Notes under the pieces: model-generated | Databases searched by the model: none | What the model saw: only the letters and a program-made list of their open reading frames with translations | What the model was told of the DNA's origin: nothing | Assembly: GCA_017444325.1 (NCBI GenBank) | Contig: JAFSWV010000121.1 | Location: 1-24,283, forward strand | Length of the DNA stretch: 24,283 bases | Reading direction: 5' to 3' | Origin: a bacterium | GTDB taxonomy: Bacteria; Auribacterota; UBA3054 | Made by a program: the position numbers and the translations under genes | Part shown: positions 6,840 to 14,636 of the stretch, piece after piece | Position numbering within the stretch: position 1 is the first letter of the stretch | Layout of the letters: every line of letters begins with the position of its first letter

Positions 6840-7721
6840 TTACGCCCTGCCTCTTTTTGACTGCCACTTGGACATGAACATGGCGAAATTGCTGATAAGA
6901 ATGGAAACGACCACAAAAAGCGTCGCGAAAGACTGGACGCTCACGGTCTTGGTGCCGATGCCCGTTTCATTCACGATGCCGGCTTCCATAACGCGCTTTT
7001 CATAAGCGGCGGCGCCCGCCGCGCCAGCAAGGAGCCCGCAGAGCTGGCCGGAGTCGAGGTACGGATAAGCCGTCGAGCTTTCGATGCCGGCGGAACCCGC
7101 CGCCAAAGGCGTTCCGTAAACGGACTGCACGAAGCCGATCCAGGGGATGCCGCCCCAGGAATAGGCCACGCGGTAAATGAGCGAAACGTCCGCGATGGAG
7201 CGGAAGTTCTTCATCATCGGGATCTCGTTGAGGTCGCGCCCGTTGATGTCTTTGACAACGAAGCCGTGGATGTCCTTGGCTAAGCTTTGCAGCGTCACGC
7301 CGCCGGCGTTGACGATCGCCTGGAACATGACGTAGTCTTCGCCGTCCACTTTGTTCATCTTTTTCGCGACTTCGTCAAGAACCTGGCGCCCCAGCTTTTG
7401 GCCTTCCACGTTGGTAGTCCAGGTCACGACCATGAATTTTATGTTGCGGGCGAAGAGGTGCTGGATGACGGCCTTGAACTGGCCTTCGCATTCTCCGCGG
7501 TTGCCGGCGCCGTAGTCGCAGTCTATTAGCACCGCTTTGTCGGGCGGCAGGCTTTCGATCCTGTCATAGAGCTTGCCTACCCAAATGGGGTTCGGCACGG
7601 GCATCTTTATCTGGATCATTTCAAAGCCGATGACCACCACCGCGAAGAGCGCGTAGAGAATTCTCGGATCGCAGAATTGTATTCTGTCCCAGAGCGAGCG
7701 TTTCTTGTTTTCAGGAGCCAT
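6840..7721 (-). CDS. Bitopic membrane protein with extracytoplasmic domain (gene 3 of cluster)
   Basis: The 293-residue protein has a short charged cytoplasmic N-terminus, a membrane segment at 21-38, a soluble domain (about 45-258) and a second membrane segment at 264-283 followed by a basic tail. The soluble domain has an alternating alpha/beta look: KAVLIDCDYGAGNRGECEGQ, then IQHLFARNIKFMVVTW, then EIPMMKNFRSIADVSL, then SSTAYPYLDSGQLCGLLAG and AAAYEK. I recognise this as a conserved family of unknown function that travels with DUF6754-type proteins; the PYL-SGQL-GLL pattern is typical. By the positive-inside rule the domain would face the periplasm. It begins two bases after the previous gene's stop, with GGTGG overlapping that stop codon. 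Ligand-binding or accessory roles are possible, but nothing here shows catalytic residues. Confidence 0.82.
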   Translation of the reverse strand: MAPENKKRSLWDRIQFCDPRILYALFAVVVIGFEMIQIKMPVPNPIWVGKLYDRIESLPPDKAVLIDCDYGAGNRGECEGQFKAVIQHLFARNIKFMVVTWTTNVEGQKLGRQVLDEVAKKMNKVDGEDYVMFQAIVNAGGVTLQSLAKDIHGFVVKDINGRDLNEIPMMKNFRSIADVSLIYRVAYSWGGIPWIGFVQSVYGTPLAAGSAGIESSTAYPYLDSGQLCGLLAGAAGAAAYEKRVMEAGIVNETGIGTKTVSVQSFATLFVVVSILISNFAMFMSKWQSKRGRA

Positions 7722-7723
7722 AA

Positions 7724-9364
7724 CTAATCCACCGATGAATATACGCTGTTATCGAGTCCGAGCCAGATTCGCAAAGATATCGCCACGCTGCCAATCAGCG
7801 TTCCAATAAGGACCGCGCGGTAAGCCGCGGCGTTCAAAACGCTCAAAAGTTTGGAGGAGAGCCAGGGCAGCTGCAGAAGCTTCCAGCTCTCGGGAACGAG
7901 CGAGGCCAAGAGTTCGCCGATCGGCATCTGACCGACCATGCAGACGATAGCCGCCGCCATAAGGAAGCCCGCTTCCAGGCTCCTGACCTTGAAGGAGCGG
8001 TAGGCCGCGCTGATCATGTAGAAGGTGATCATCGAGAAGACCGCGCTGCCCATGGGCGCCTGGATGGCGTTGAATAAAAAGTCGAAGGAGGTCTTCCAGA
8101 TAGTGCCTTTCGCCTCGTCGGTCTGGCCCTTCAGAGCGCAGACGATCATGACGGCCAGGAAGATCAGGAAGACCGCGCTGTAGCCGGCGTTCTTAAGGAA
8201 ATTCCTAAAGGGCGCGCCGCCGCCGGGAAGCTTCTCCTCGCCAACCGGCGCGTTGTAATTCAGAGCGCTCTGGTAGATCTTCTTTCCGTGGAAGAGCATC
8301 AAGTTGATCATCGCGATGAAGATCGCAAACGAACCCACGACTGTCAGGAACTTGCCGGCCCATTCGGTGCCGTAGGAAAGGTACGTCGGCCTGGGCGAAG
8401 CGCCCACTTTCTTATAGACCGTCATCTCGGGAGCCAGGGGTTCGCCGTCGCCCTTATCGCGGAGATTGACAGCGCAGAGCGTCGTTTCGTAAGGCGAATC
8501 GATGGGGCGGGCTTTCTGCATTTTTTTCGTGCCGAGGTAGAGCGTCCCGTCGCTCGTGTCCATTCTGCCACCGGCGTAAATGGTGTCGTTGGTGCCGTTG
8601 CCGGCCGGCGCTTTCCAGCTCTTGGGCGTCCAATTTCCCCCGCCCTGCCTGAACTCCACGATCTCCCTGTCCATGACATAGACGAGGACCGGAGCGTCCC
8701 CTTCTTTGTAAACGTCGAAAGCGTTGGGGGATTTTTCCAGCAGCGCCGTGGAAACCAGCGGCTGGGCGTCCAAAGTCAGGTGCTTGAGGTCCGGTCCGGC
8801 GGCGTGCCAGACGCGGTAAGTCATGGTGAAAAGATAGACGTCCCAGCTGCCGCCCTTATAGTCGGCGGCAAAGCTCTTGATGCGGTCGGGTATCTGGCCG
8901 TTGGGCGCGTTCTCGAAAGTTTTGAAAACATCGTTGGTCGAGATCACGACCGGGCCTTTCTTTTTGAAAGTCTGGCCGTCGTCAGAGCTCACGGCGTAGC
9001 AGAGCACGGGCTCCTTTTCGTTCTGGCCGAGATAAAGCAGCGTCAGACCTTCCGGCGTGATGGCGACGTCCGGTTCAATGAGTCCGTACTGGTCGAACTT
9101 CAAAAAGAGCGAGCGCTGCAGGCAGGGTTTTTGATCCTTTTTCCATTTGCCGGAACTTTTGACCATGCGGCCTATTATCCCGCGGCCTTTGTAGTAATTG
9201 CCAACGTAGAACTGCAGCTTCTTCCCGTCCTTTTCAACGCAGACCGGGCTTCCGACCTCGTAGGAGTCGAACTCGCCGCCCACTTTCTCAGGCAGGATGT
9301 ACTCCAAGAAGAAATACAAGCCGACCAGGAAAGCGATTATTTTCAAAACATTGCGTTTACTCAT
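7724..9364 (-). CDS. Membrane protein with Asp-box (sialidase-like) extracytoplasmic domain (gene 2 of cluster)
   Basis: The 546-residue protein has an N-terminal membrane anchor (8-25). An extracytoplasmic region (about 30-335) looks like a beta-propeller: LIEPDVAITPEGLTLLYLGQ is followed by SSDDGQTF at 126-133, which fits the Asp-box consensus SxDxGxTF of sialidases and BNR proteins. Several membrane segments follow (about 339-358, 394-411, 428-455, 464-490 and 505-534). The C-terminal membrane part (ISAAYRSFKVRSLEAGFLMA, VCMVGQMPIGEL, RAVLIGTLIGSVAISLRIWL) resembles a conserved DUF6754-associated membrane family. The propeller-like domain may therefore be an insertion or extra module. Only one clear Asp-box was found and no sialidase Arg triad, so substrate recognition is more likely than hydrolysis (inference). 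It starts six bases after the upstream gene, with a weak ribosome site. Confidence 0.78.
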   Translation of the reverse strand: MSKRNVLKIIAFLVGLYFFLEYILPEKVGGEFDSYEVGSPVCVEKDGKKLQFYVGNYYKGRGIIGRMVKSSGKWKKDQKPCLQRSLFLKFDQYGLIEPDVAITPEGLTLLYLGQNEKEPVLCYAVSSDDGQTFKKKGPVVISTNDVFKTFENAPNGQIPDRIKSFAADYKGGSWDVYLFTMTYRVWHAAGPDLKHLTLDAQPLVSTALLEKSPNAFDVYKEGDAPVLVYVMDREIVEFRQGGGNWTPKSWKAPAGNGTNDTIYAGGRMDTSDGTLYLGTKKMQKARPIDSPYETTLCAVNLRDKGDGEPLAPEMTVYKKVGASPRPTYLSYGTEWAGKFLTVVGSFAIFIAMINLMLFHGKKIYQSALNYNAPVGEEKLPGGGAPFRNFLKNAGYSAVFLIFLAVMIVCALKGQTDEAKGTIWKTSFDFLFNAIQAPMGSAVFSMITFYMISAAYRSFKVRSLEAGFLMAAAIVCMVGQMPIGELLASLVPESWKLLQLPWLSSKLLSVLNAAAYRAVLIGTLIGSVAISLRIWLGLDNSVYSSVD

Positions 9365-9370
9365 ATCTTT

Positions 9371-10141
9371 TTACCACTGTAGCAGCAGGCGCAGGTAATC
9401 GGTCTTCTGGAAGATCGTAAGCAGCAGGCTGCCCAATACGATGAGGATCAGAAGCACCAGTTTCGAATAGTCCTGTCCGACCAGGCTGCCCGTCAGCACG
9501 GGGTCCCGGTTGAAGTAGGCGCCCGCGGCGTAGAACTCTTCGCCGAAGACCGTATAGTCGCAGGAGACCATGAAGAAGGGCACCTGATAGAAGCTCGGCG
9601 TGCAGGCGATCTGGAAAGCGCCCGCCTGCTGGCCCGCTTCCGCCAGCATCATCGACTCAAAGCCGTAAGTGCCGAACATGAAGTTCGCGCCCACGTGCTC
9701 GCGCTTGATCCAGCCCGCGATGCCGGCGCCCAGGGCCGACTGGTTGCTTGACATATACCTCAGGCAGTCCTCGACCGCGAACATGCCTTCCTTGCCCATG
9801 GCCGCGTAACCGTCCTTCCAGAATTCCTCCGCCATGGCGTAGGCCAGGGGCTGGGCCAGGGGGACGTAAACAGGCATGGAGAGTTTCGCTGCCTTCCTAA
9901 CCACGTAGCCCATGACCGCCAAAGAGCAGAAAAGATTGACGGAAAGGTCGTCAAAGCCCAGGTTGAACATGATGGGCCTGTCCTCCTCCGCGGCTCTTCC
10001 TATGGCGTCGTCAATGACCTTGAGGCCGTTGATGGGGCGCAGGAAAACTTCCTTGCCCCTTTTCGTCAGCATTATCATGGTGATAATGAAGCCGGAAAAG
10101 AGCAGAATGAATATGATTATGGGCAGCGTTGCGTGATCCAT
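9371..10141 (-). CDS. DUF6754-like membrane protein (gene 1 of cluster)
   Basis: The 256-residue protein has a membrane segment at 5-26 followed by KRGK, which suggests that the central domain (about 30-225) is cytoplasmic. A second membrane segment lies at 229-247. The central domain contains FLRPINGLKVIDDAIGRAAE, PVYVPLAQPLAYAMAEE, GTYGFESMMLAEAGQQAGAF, FFMVSCDYTVFGEEFYAAGA and LTGSLVGQDYSKL. I recognise these as features of DUF6754, a family found in several deep-branching bacterial phyla with no assigned function; the call is from memory and needs a profile search. GGAG lies five bases before the ATG. It leads the four-gene unit, with a strong promoter 28 bases upstream. Glu and Asp residues within the domain are numerous, but no catalytic set can be named. 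Confidence 0.75.
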   Translation of the reverse strand: MDHATLPIIIFILLFSGFIITMIMLTKRGKEVFLRPINGLKVIDDAIGRAAEEDRPIMFNLGFDDLSVNLFCSLAVMGYVVRKAAKLSMPVYVPLAQPLAYAMAEEFWKDGYAAMGKEGMFAVEDCLRYMSSNQSALGAGIAGWIKREHVGANFMFGTYGFESMMLAEAGQQAGAFQIACTPSFYQVPFFMVSCDYTVFGEEFYAAGAYFNRDPVLTGSLVGQDYSKLVLLILIVLGSLLLTIFQKTDYLRLLLQW

Positions 10142-10168
10142 ACTTTCTCCAGTTAATCAGTAGAGGTG

Positions 10169-10197
10169 ATTATAGCAAAAATCGCCCTTCCCGCCAA
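10169..10197 (-). promoter_or_regulatory. Promoter of the four-gene membrane cluster
   Basis: On the minus strand TTGGCG (10192-10197) is followed after 17 bases by a perfect TATAAT (10169-10174), leading into the DUF6754-like gene whose ATG is at 10141. It forms a divergent pair with the plus-strand promoter of the lipid A operon, within the 165-base gap 10142-10306. Confidence 0.8.
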
Positions 10198-10251
10198 AGG
10201 GAAGCCTAAACGCGCCCCTCTCCTCGGCTTTCAGCGCTTTCACGCCCGTTA

Positions 10252-10260
10252 TGGTATAAT
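10252..10260 (+). promoter_or_regulatory. Extended -10 promoter of the skp-lpx operon
   Basis: TGGTATAAT (10252-10260) is a perfect -10 hexamer with the TGn extension. No convincing TTGACA is found 16-18 bases upstream, which fits an extended -10 promoter. Transcription would start near 10267, forty bases before the first chaperone gene. Confidence 0.7.
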
Positions 10261-10306
10261 CAATAAGTTAAGTCAAGTGAATAAATAAAACGGAGAAACA
10301 AGAAAT

Positions 10307-10858
10307 ATGCGCCTTAAACTGCTTTTGCCGCTCCTTACCCTCGCTCTGGCGCTGGGGGCTTTCGCGTCCGACGTGAAAGCACCGAAAATTGCCTACGTTG
10401 ACACCGAGACGGCTCTCAACAACAGCAGGGAATACAAAGACTGCTCCCTGGCGCTTTTGGACGTCCAGGACGACAAGGAAGAAGAGCTGAGAAAAATGAC
10501 CAGCGAGATAGACGCCCTGGGCGACAAGCTGAAAGTTTTGTCCGAAGCCAAACGCCAGGAAGAGGAAGCCAAATACCAGGCTCTGATCGCCAAGGCCAGC
10601 CGCTTCGCCGAGGACACCGACAAATCGCTGAGGGAACAGCGCTCATTGGACCTCAACAGGATCGCCAACAAACTGAAAAGAGTCATCGAAGACATCGGCC
10701 AGAAGGAAAAATACACCCTTATAATAGACCTCAAGGCCATCGTTTACTTAGACCGTTCCGAAATGAAAGACCTGACCGACGACGTCGTTTTAAAGCTGAA
10801 CGACGACTACGCCAAGGAAAAAGAACGCCAGAGCAAGACCCCTAACCGCGTAAAATAA
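10307..10858 (+). CDS. Skp/OmpH-family periplasmic chaperone, first copy
   Basis: The 183-residue protein has a Sec signal peptide (residues 1 to about 20, cleavage near AFA-SD). The mature part starts in the OmpH style (KIAYVDTETALNNSREYKDC) and continues into a long charged helical hairpin (about 50-135). The C-terminal strand LIIDLKAIVYLD, followed by KDLTDDVVLKLND, returns to the body domain. Skp trimers hold unfolded outer-membrane proteins in the periplasm between the Sec translocon and the BAM complex. The gene starts eleven bases after GGAG and opens the lipid A operon, the classic skp-lpxD neighbourhood but without bamA. A second copy follows after one base. Confidence 0.87.
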   Translation: MRLKLLLPLLTLALALGAFASDVKAPKIAYVDTETALNNSREYKDCSLALLDVQDDKEEELRKMTSEIDALGDKLKVLSEAKRQEEEAKYQALIAKASRFAEDTDKSLREQRSLDLNRIANKLKRVIEDIGQKEKYTLIIDLKAIVYLDRSEMKDLTDDVVLKLNDDYAKEKERQSKTPNRVK

Positions 10859-10859
10859 T

Positions 10860-11396
10860 ATGAAAAATCAGATATTCACCGCCTTTATGATTTCCGCCCT
10901 CGCCTTAAGCTCGTACGCCATGAGCTTCGCCTACGTCAACACCGAAGACGTATTGCAGGGCAGCAAAGAGTTCAAGGAATGCGAAAGGAAAGCCCTGACC
11001 AAACGCGACCTCAAAACGGAAGAGATCGCCCAGATGTCCGCCCAGCTGGACAAGCTGGAAGCGCAGATCGCCGCTCTGTCGGCGGAAAAGAGCGCGCCCT
11101 TAAGGGAGCAGTACGCCAAGGATTTCGACCGCATCGAGCGCTTCAAAGAGCAGGCTACGGAAGAGATCACGGCCCAGCACAGCCACGACATGGAGCGCAT
11201 CGCAGGCAAGATCCGCAACATAATTGAAAAGATCGGAGCACGCGACAACGTCTCCCTCATGCTCGACCTTAAAGCTATCCTCTACCTCGACCAGAAGGTC
11301 GTCAAAGACTACACCAAAGAAGTCACGAACGAGCTGAACCGCCAGTACGACGAGGAACTCGAAAAATTAAGAAGCAAACTTCCCTTAAGCAAATAA
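10860..11396 (+). CDS. Skp/OmpH-family periplasmic chaperone, second copy
   Basis: The 178-residue protein has a signal peptide (1 to about 20, cleavage near SYA-MS), the FAYVNTEDVLQGSKEFKE start, a long charged helical middle and the C-terminal LMLDLKAILYLDQKVVKDYT segment. The last of these matches the first copy almost position for position, marking the pair as tandem paralogs. The ATG lies one base after the upstream stop and lacks a visible Shine-Dalgarno sequence, so translation probably depends on re-initiation. The two copies have diverged clearly in their helical arms, so they may form mixed trimers or serve different clients (inference). Confidence 0.87.
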   Translation: MKNQIFTAFMISALALSSYAMSFAYVNTEDVLQGSKEFKECERKALTKRDLKTEEIAQMSAQLDKLEAQIAALSAEKSAPLREQYAKDFDRIERFKEQATEEITAQHSHDMERIAGKIRNIIEKIGARDNVSLMLDLKAILYLDQKVVKDYTKEVTNELNRQYDEELEKLRSKLPLSK

Positions 11397-11414
11397 CCAT
11401 TAAGGAATAAATAA

Positions 11415-12473
11415 ATGGAAATTCCCGTTTCCGTCATCGCAGGTCTTTTGGAAGCCGAAGTCAAAGGCGATCCCAACACCATCGTTTCCGGTTTCGGCGG
11501 CATCAACGAAGCCAAGCCGGGCGACATCACCTTTCTGAACGTTGAGAAGTACATCCCCTCACTTATGACGACCAAAGCGGCCGCCGTTCTGGTGAGGGCG
11601 AGCCTCAACATTCCCGAGAACTGCCCGCCGACCCTGATCATCGTCCCCGACCCGCAGCTGGCCCTGCAGAAACTTTTGGAGAAGGTCGCTCCGCCGAAAG
11701 TCGAATTCGCGCCCGGCGTGCATCCGACCGCCGTCGTCGCCCCCTCAGCGGTCTTGGGCAAGAACGTCTCCGTTCAGCCCTACGCCGTCATAGAGGAAGG
11801 CGCGACCATCGGCGACAACTGCGTGATCGGCGCCTTCTGCTACGTCGGCCACTTCACCGAGATCGGCAACGACAGTTTCCTCTATCCGCACGTGACGATA
11901 AGGGAACGCATCAAGATCGGCGAACGCGTCACCATCCATCCTGGGACTGTCATCGGCGCCGACGGTTTCGGCTACCTTGAGATCAACGGCAAACGCGAGA
12001 AAGTCCCGCAGATCGGCAACGTCTCTATCGGCGACGACGTCGAGATAGGCGCCAACACCTGCATCGACCGCGCCAGGCTCGACACCACGATCGTGAAACG
12101 CGGCGCCAAGATCGACAACCTCTGCCAGATCGCGCACAACTGCGAGGTCGGCGAAGACTCCGTCATGTGCGGCTGCTCCGCCATGAGCGGCTCCACCAAG
12201 ATCGGCAACCGCGTTATTCTGGCCGGACAAGCCGGCCTCAACGGCCACATCGAGATCTGCGACGACGTAATAATAGGCGGCCAGTGCGGCGTCACCAAAG
12301 ACATCCACACGCCGGGCTTCTACATCGGCTCCCCCGCCACTCCGCACATCACTTACAAGAAACGCGAGAGCGTCGTCGTAAAGCTGCCTTTGATCCTGAA
12401 AGAACTCCACGACCTGGAAAAGGAAGTGGCGGCCCTGAAAGAAGAATTAGCCAAAGCAAAAGAAAACAAATGA
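11415..12473 (+). CDS. lpxD: UDP-3-O-(3-hydroxyacyl)glucosamine N-acyltransferase
   Basis: The 352-residue enzyme adds the second hydroxyacyl chain (from acyl-ACP) to the lipid A precursor in the cytoplasm, step three of the pathway. The N-terminal uridine-binding domain covers about 1-100 (GFGGINEAKPGDITFLN). A left-handed beta-helix of hexapeptide repeats covers about 100-310 (IGDNCVIGAFCYVG, HPGTVIGADGFGY, IGANTCIDRA), and a C-terminal helix rich in Lys and Glu follows. The catalytic His is H241 in CQIAHNCEVG, matching H239 of E. coli. The ATG at 11415 follows AAGGA by eight bases. Its stop overlaps the lpxC start. Confidence 0.96.
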   Translation: MEIPVSVIAGLLEAEVKGDPNTIVSGFGGINEAKPGDITFLNVEKYIPSLMTTKAAAVLVRASLNIPENCPPTLIIVPDPQLALQKLLEKVAPPKVEFAPGVHPTAVVAPSAVLGKNVSVQPYAVIEEGATIGDNCVIGAFCYVGHFTEIGNDSFLYPHVTIRERIKIGERVTIHPGTVIGADGFGYLEINGKREKVPQIGNVSIGDDVEIGANTCIDRARLDTTIVKRGAKIDNLCQIAHNCEVGEDSVMCGCSAMSGSTKIGNRVILAGQAGLNGHIEICDDVIIGGQCGVTKDIHTPGFYIGSPATPHITYKKRESVVVKLPLILKELHDLEKEVAALKEELAKAKENK

Positions 12474-13348
12474 CCAAACAGACAACCATCGCCAAAGAAG
12501 CCAAGATCAGCGGCATCGGCCTTCACTCCGGCGAGATCACAAGCCTAAGGTTCCTTCCCGCCCCCGCCAACACCGGGATCGTCTTCAAAAGGACTGATCT
12601 TCCCATCCCGGGCGGCGTGGCTTTCCCGGCGCGAGTCCCTTCCGTACTCAACACCGACCGCAGCACCACGATCGGCAAACTGCTCCAGGTCCCGCAGTCC
12701 CCGCAGCCCGTCCCCATCGTGGTCCTGACCGTGGAGCACCTGATGGCTTCCATCTACTGCCTCGGCATCGACAACCTCTTCGTGGAAGCGACCGCCATGG
12801 AAACGCCCCTGATGGACGGCAGCGGCATAGATTTCGCCAACACTCTGAAAGAAGCCGGCATCGTCGAACTCGAAGAGGAAAGGCTCCCCGAGCTTACGGT
12901 GACAGAGCCCATCAAAGTCGAGCATGGCGACGCGACGATCGAGATACTCCCCGCCGACGAATACAAGATCTCTTACACCATGACGTATCCTCATCCCGTC
13001 ATCGGCACGCAGTTCTTCGAGACCGTCGTCAACGAGGAAAACTTCATAAAGAACATCGCGCCAAGCAGGACCTTCGCCCTTTACAGCGAACTCTCGGCCC
13101 TGCTCAGCAGAGGCCTCATCAAAGGCGGCTCCCTTAACAACGCCATCGTCATAACGGACAACGCCATCCTAAGCAAGGACGGCCTCCGCTACCCTGACGA
13201 ATTCGTGCGCCACAAAGTGATGGACCTGATCGGTGACCTCGCTCTTACGGGAAGAAGACTGAAAGCCCACGTCGTTTCCTCCCGTTCCGGACACACCTTG
13301 AACAACAAAGCCGCGGCGGCGCTCTTCGCCCTGGCTAGCAAAAATTAA
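12470..13348 (+). CDS. lpxC: UDP-3-O-acyl-N-acetylglucosamine deacetylase
   Basis: The 292-residue zinc deacetylase catalyses the committed step of lipid A synthesis. All key motifs are present: E89-H90 in TVEHLMAS, H248 and D252 in HKVMDLIGD (zinc ligands with H90), and H275 in SGHTLNNK. The MDGSGIDFA loop (115-123) and APSRTFALYSE (197-207) also match. The ATG at 12470 overlaps the lpxD stop as ATGA, which fixes the start and implies coupled translation; an open frame extends further upstream but lies inside lpxD. The protein is slightly shorter than the E. coli enzyme (305) and is not fused to FabZ, unlike in Bacteroidetes. Confidence 0.96.
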   Translation: MTKQTTIAKEAKISGIGLHSGEITSLRFLPAPANTGIVFKRTDLPIPGGVAFPARVPSVLNTDRSTTIGKLLQVPQSPQPVPIVVLTVEHLMASIYCLGIDNLFVEATAMETPLMDGSGIDFANTLKEAGIVELEEERLPELTVTEPIKVEHGDATIEILPADEYKISYTMTYPHPVIGTQFFETVVNEENFIKNIAPSRTFALYSELSALLSRGLIKGGSLNNAIVITDNAILSKDGLRYPDEFVRHKVMDLIGDLALTGRRLKAHVVSSRSGHTLNNKAAAALFALASKN

Positions 13349-13369
13349 CATAAAACAAAATTAAAGATC

Positions 13370-13846
13370 ATGGAAGAAACCAAAGCTCCTATAAGCCTCA
13401 ATATCCAGGACATCATGGCGATTCTGCCGCATCGTCCTCCCTTCCTTTTAGTTGACAGAGTCGTGGCCACCGACTGCGACACCTACGTTGACGCCGTCAA
13501 GAACGTGACCATGAACGAGCCTTTCTTCGTCGGCCACTTCCCCGGCCAGCCCGTCATGCCGGGCGTCCTTATCATGGAATCCCTGGCCCAGGCCGCGGCT
13601 ATCGTCGTTCTGTGCAACCCGAGGTTCAAGGGCCTCATCCCCTATTTTCTGACCATGGACAAAGTGAAATTCCGTAAACCCGTTCAGCCGGGCGACCAGC
13701 TTCACCTTAGGATCGACATCATCTCCATGCGCTCCACCATGGGCAAATGCAAGGCCGTCGCTTCCGTGGACGGACAAAAAGTCGCGGAAGGCGAACTAGC
13801 CTTCGCCGTCGTGATGAACAAAGAAGAAAAAGCAGAAAAGGAATAA
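13370..13846 (+). CDS. fabZ: 3-hydroxyacyl-ACP dehydratase FabZ
   Basis: The 158-residue hot-dog-fold enzyme dehydrates 3-hydroxyacyl-ACP in fatty acid elongation and competes with LpxA/LpxD for the same substrate, which explains its place in this operon. The catalytic His56 (GHFPGQPVMPGVL) and Glu70 (IMESLAQ) are present, preceded by ILPHRPPFLLVDRV. It lies 21 bases after lpxC and seven before lpxA. The ribosome site is weak (AAAG). The length is typical, with a Lys/Glu-rich tail. Confidence 0.96.
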   Translation: MEETKAPISLNIQDIMAILPHRPPFLLVDRVVATDCDTYVDAVKNVTMNEPFFVGHFPGQPVMPGVLIMESLAQAAAIVVLCNPRFKGLIPYFLTMDKVKFRKPVQPGDQLHLRIDIISMRSTMGKCKAVASVDGQKVAEGELAFAVVMNKEEKAEKE

Positions 13847-13853
13847 AGCCCCC

Positions 13854-14624
13854 ATGATCCATCCAACCGCAGTCATCAGCCCGGGCGCGCAGATCGCCCC
13901 GGACGTTGAAATAGGACCTTACTGCGTCATCGGCGAAAACGTCAGAATTGGCGCAGGCTCAAAACTGATGAGCCATGTGGTGGTTGACGGCCTTACGACC
14001 ATCGGTGAAAGGAACACTTTCTTCCCCATGGCGGCCATCGGCCACAAGACCCAGGACCTGAAATACAAGGAAGGCAACAAATGCTACCTTGAGATAGGCA
14101 ACGACAACGTCATAAGGGAATTCGCCACCATCCACTGCGCCACCCTAGACGGCAGCAAGACGATAGTCGGCAACAACAACCTTATCATGGCCTACTGCCA
14201 TATCGCCCACGAGTGCATCTTAGGCAACCACATCATCATGTCGAACGCCGCGACCTTAGCCGGGCACGTCCAGGTCGGCGACTACGCCGTTTTAAGCGGC
14301 ATGGCGGGCGTCCACCAGTTCTGCCGCATCGGCAAAATGGCCATGATCGGCGGCTGCACGAAAGTCACCATGGACGTCGCGCCCTTCACGCTCGTGGACG
14401 GCGTTCCGCCCCGCTGCGCCACCATAAACAGAGTCAGGATGAGCAGGCTCGGCATCCCCGACGAGACCATCCAGAAGATGAACCAGGCCTACAAGATCGT
14501 CTTCCGCCAGGAGATGAAACTGAAAGACGCCGTGGAAAAACTCAAACAGGAATACCAGGACGTTCCGGAAATAATGGAACTCGCGGACTTCCTAACCAAA
14601 TGCGAGCGCGGCCTCACAAGGTAA
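13854..14624 (+). CDS. lpxA: UDP-N-acetylglucosamine O-acyltransferase
   Basis: The 256-residue trimeric acyltransferase performs the first step of lipid A synthesis. It has the expected start MIHPTAVISPGAQIAPDVEI, hexapeptide-repeat beta-helix to about residue 190, and a C-terminal helical domain (RLGIPDETIQKMNQAYKIVF). Catalytic His119 lies in CHIAHECILG (E. coli H125). GHKTQDLKYK (63-72) and the HQFCRIG segment (154-160) are also conserved. It is the last gene of the lipid A operon; lpxB is not in the window. An intrinsic terminator follows at 14637-14671. Confidence 0.96.
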   Translation: MIHPTAVISPGAQIAPDVEIGPYCVIGENVRIGAGSKLMSHVVVDGLTTIGERNTFFPMAAIGHKTQDLKYKEGNKCYLEIGNDNVIREFATIHCATLDGSKTIVGNNNLIMAYCHIAHECILGNHIIMSNAATLAGHVQVGDYAVLSGMAGVHQFCRIGKMAMIGGCTKVTMDVAPFTLVDGVPPRCATINRVRMSRLGIPDETIQKMNQAYKIVFRQEMKLKDAVEKLKQEYQDVPEIMELADFLTKCERGLTR

Positions 14625-14636
14625 AAAAAAAAGCGC

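Noticed and set aside
8288..9382. Plus-strand open frame (364 codons) opposite the Asp-box membrane protein
   Set aside because: No recognisable domain and no ribosome site; the minus-strand gene fits the operon with close junctions.
12167..12469. In-frame upstream extension of lpxC inside lpxD
   Set aside because: The translated extension is Arg-rich and unlike LpxC; family alignment and the ATGA overlap place the start at 12470.
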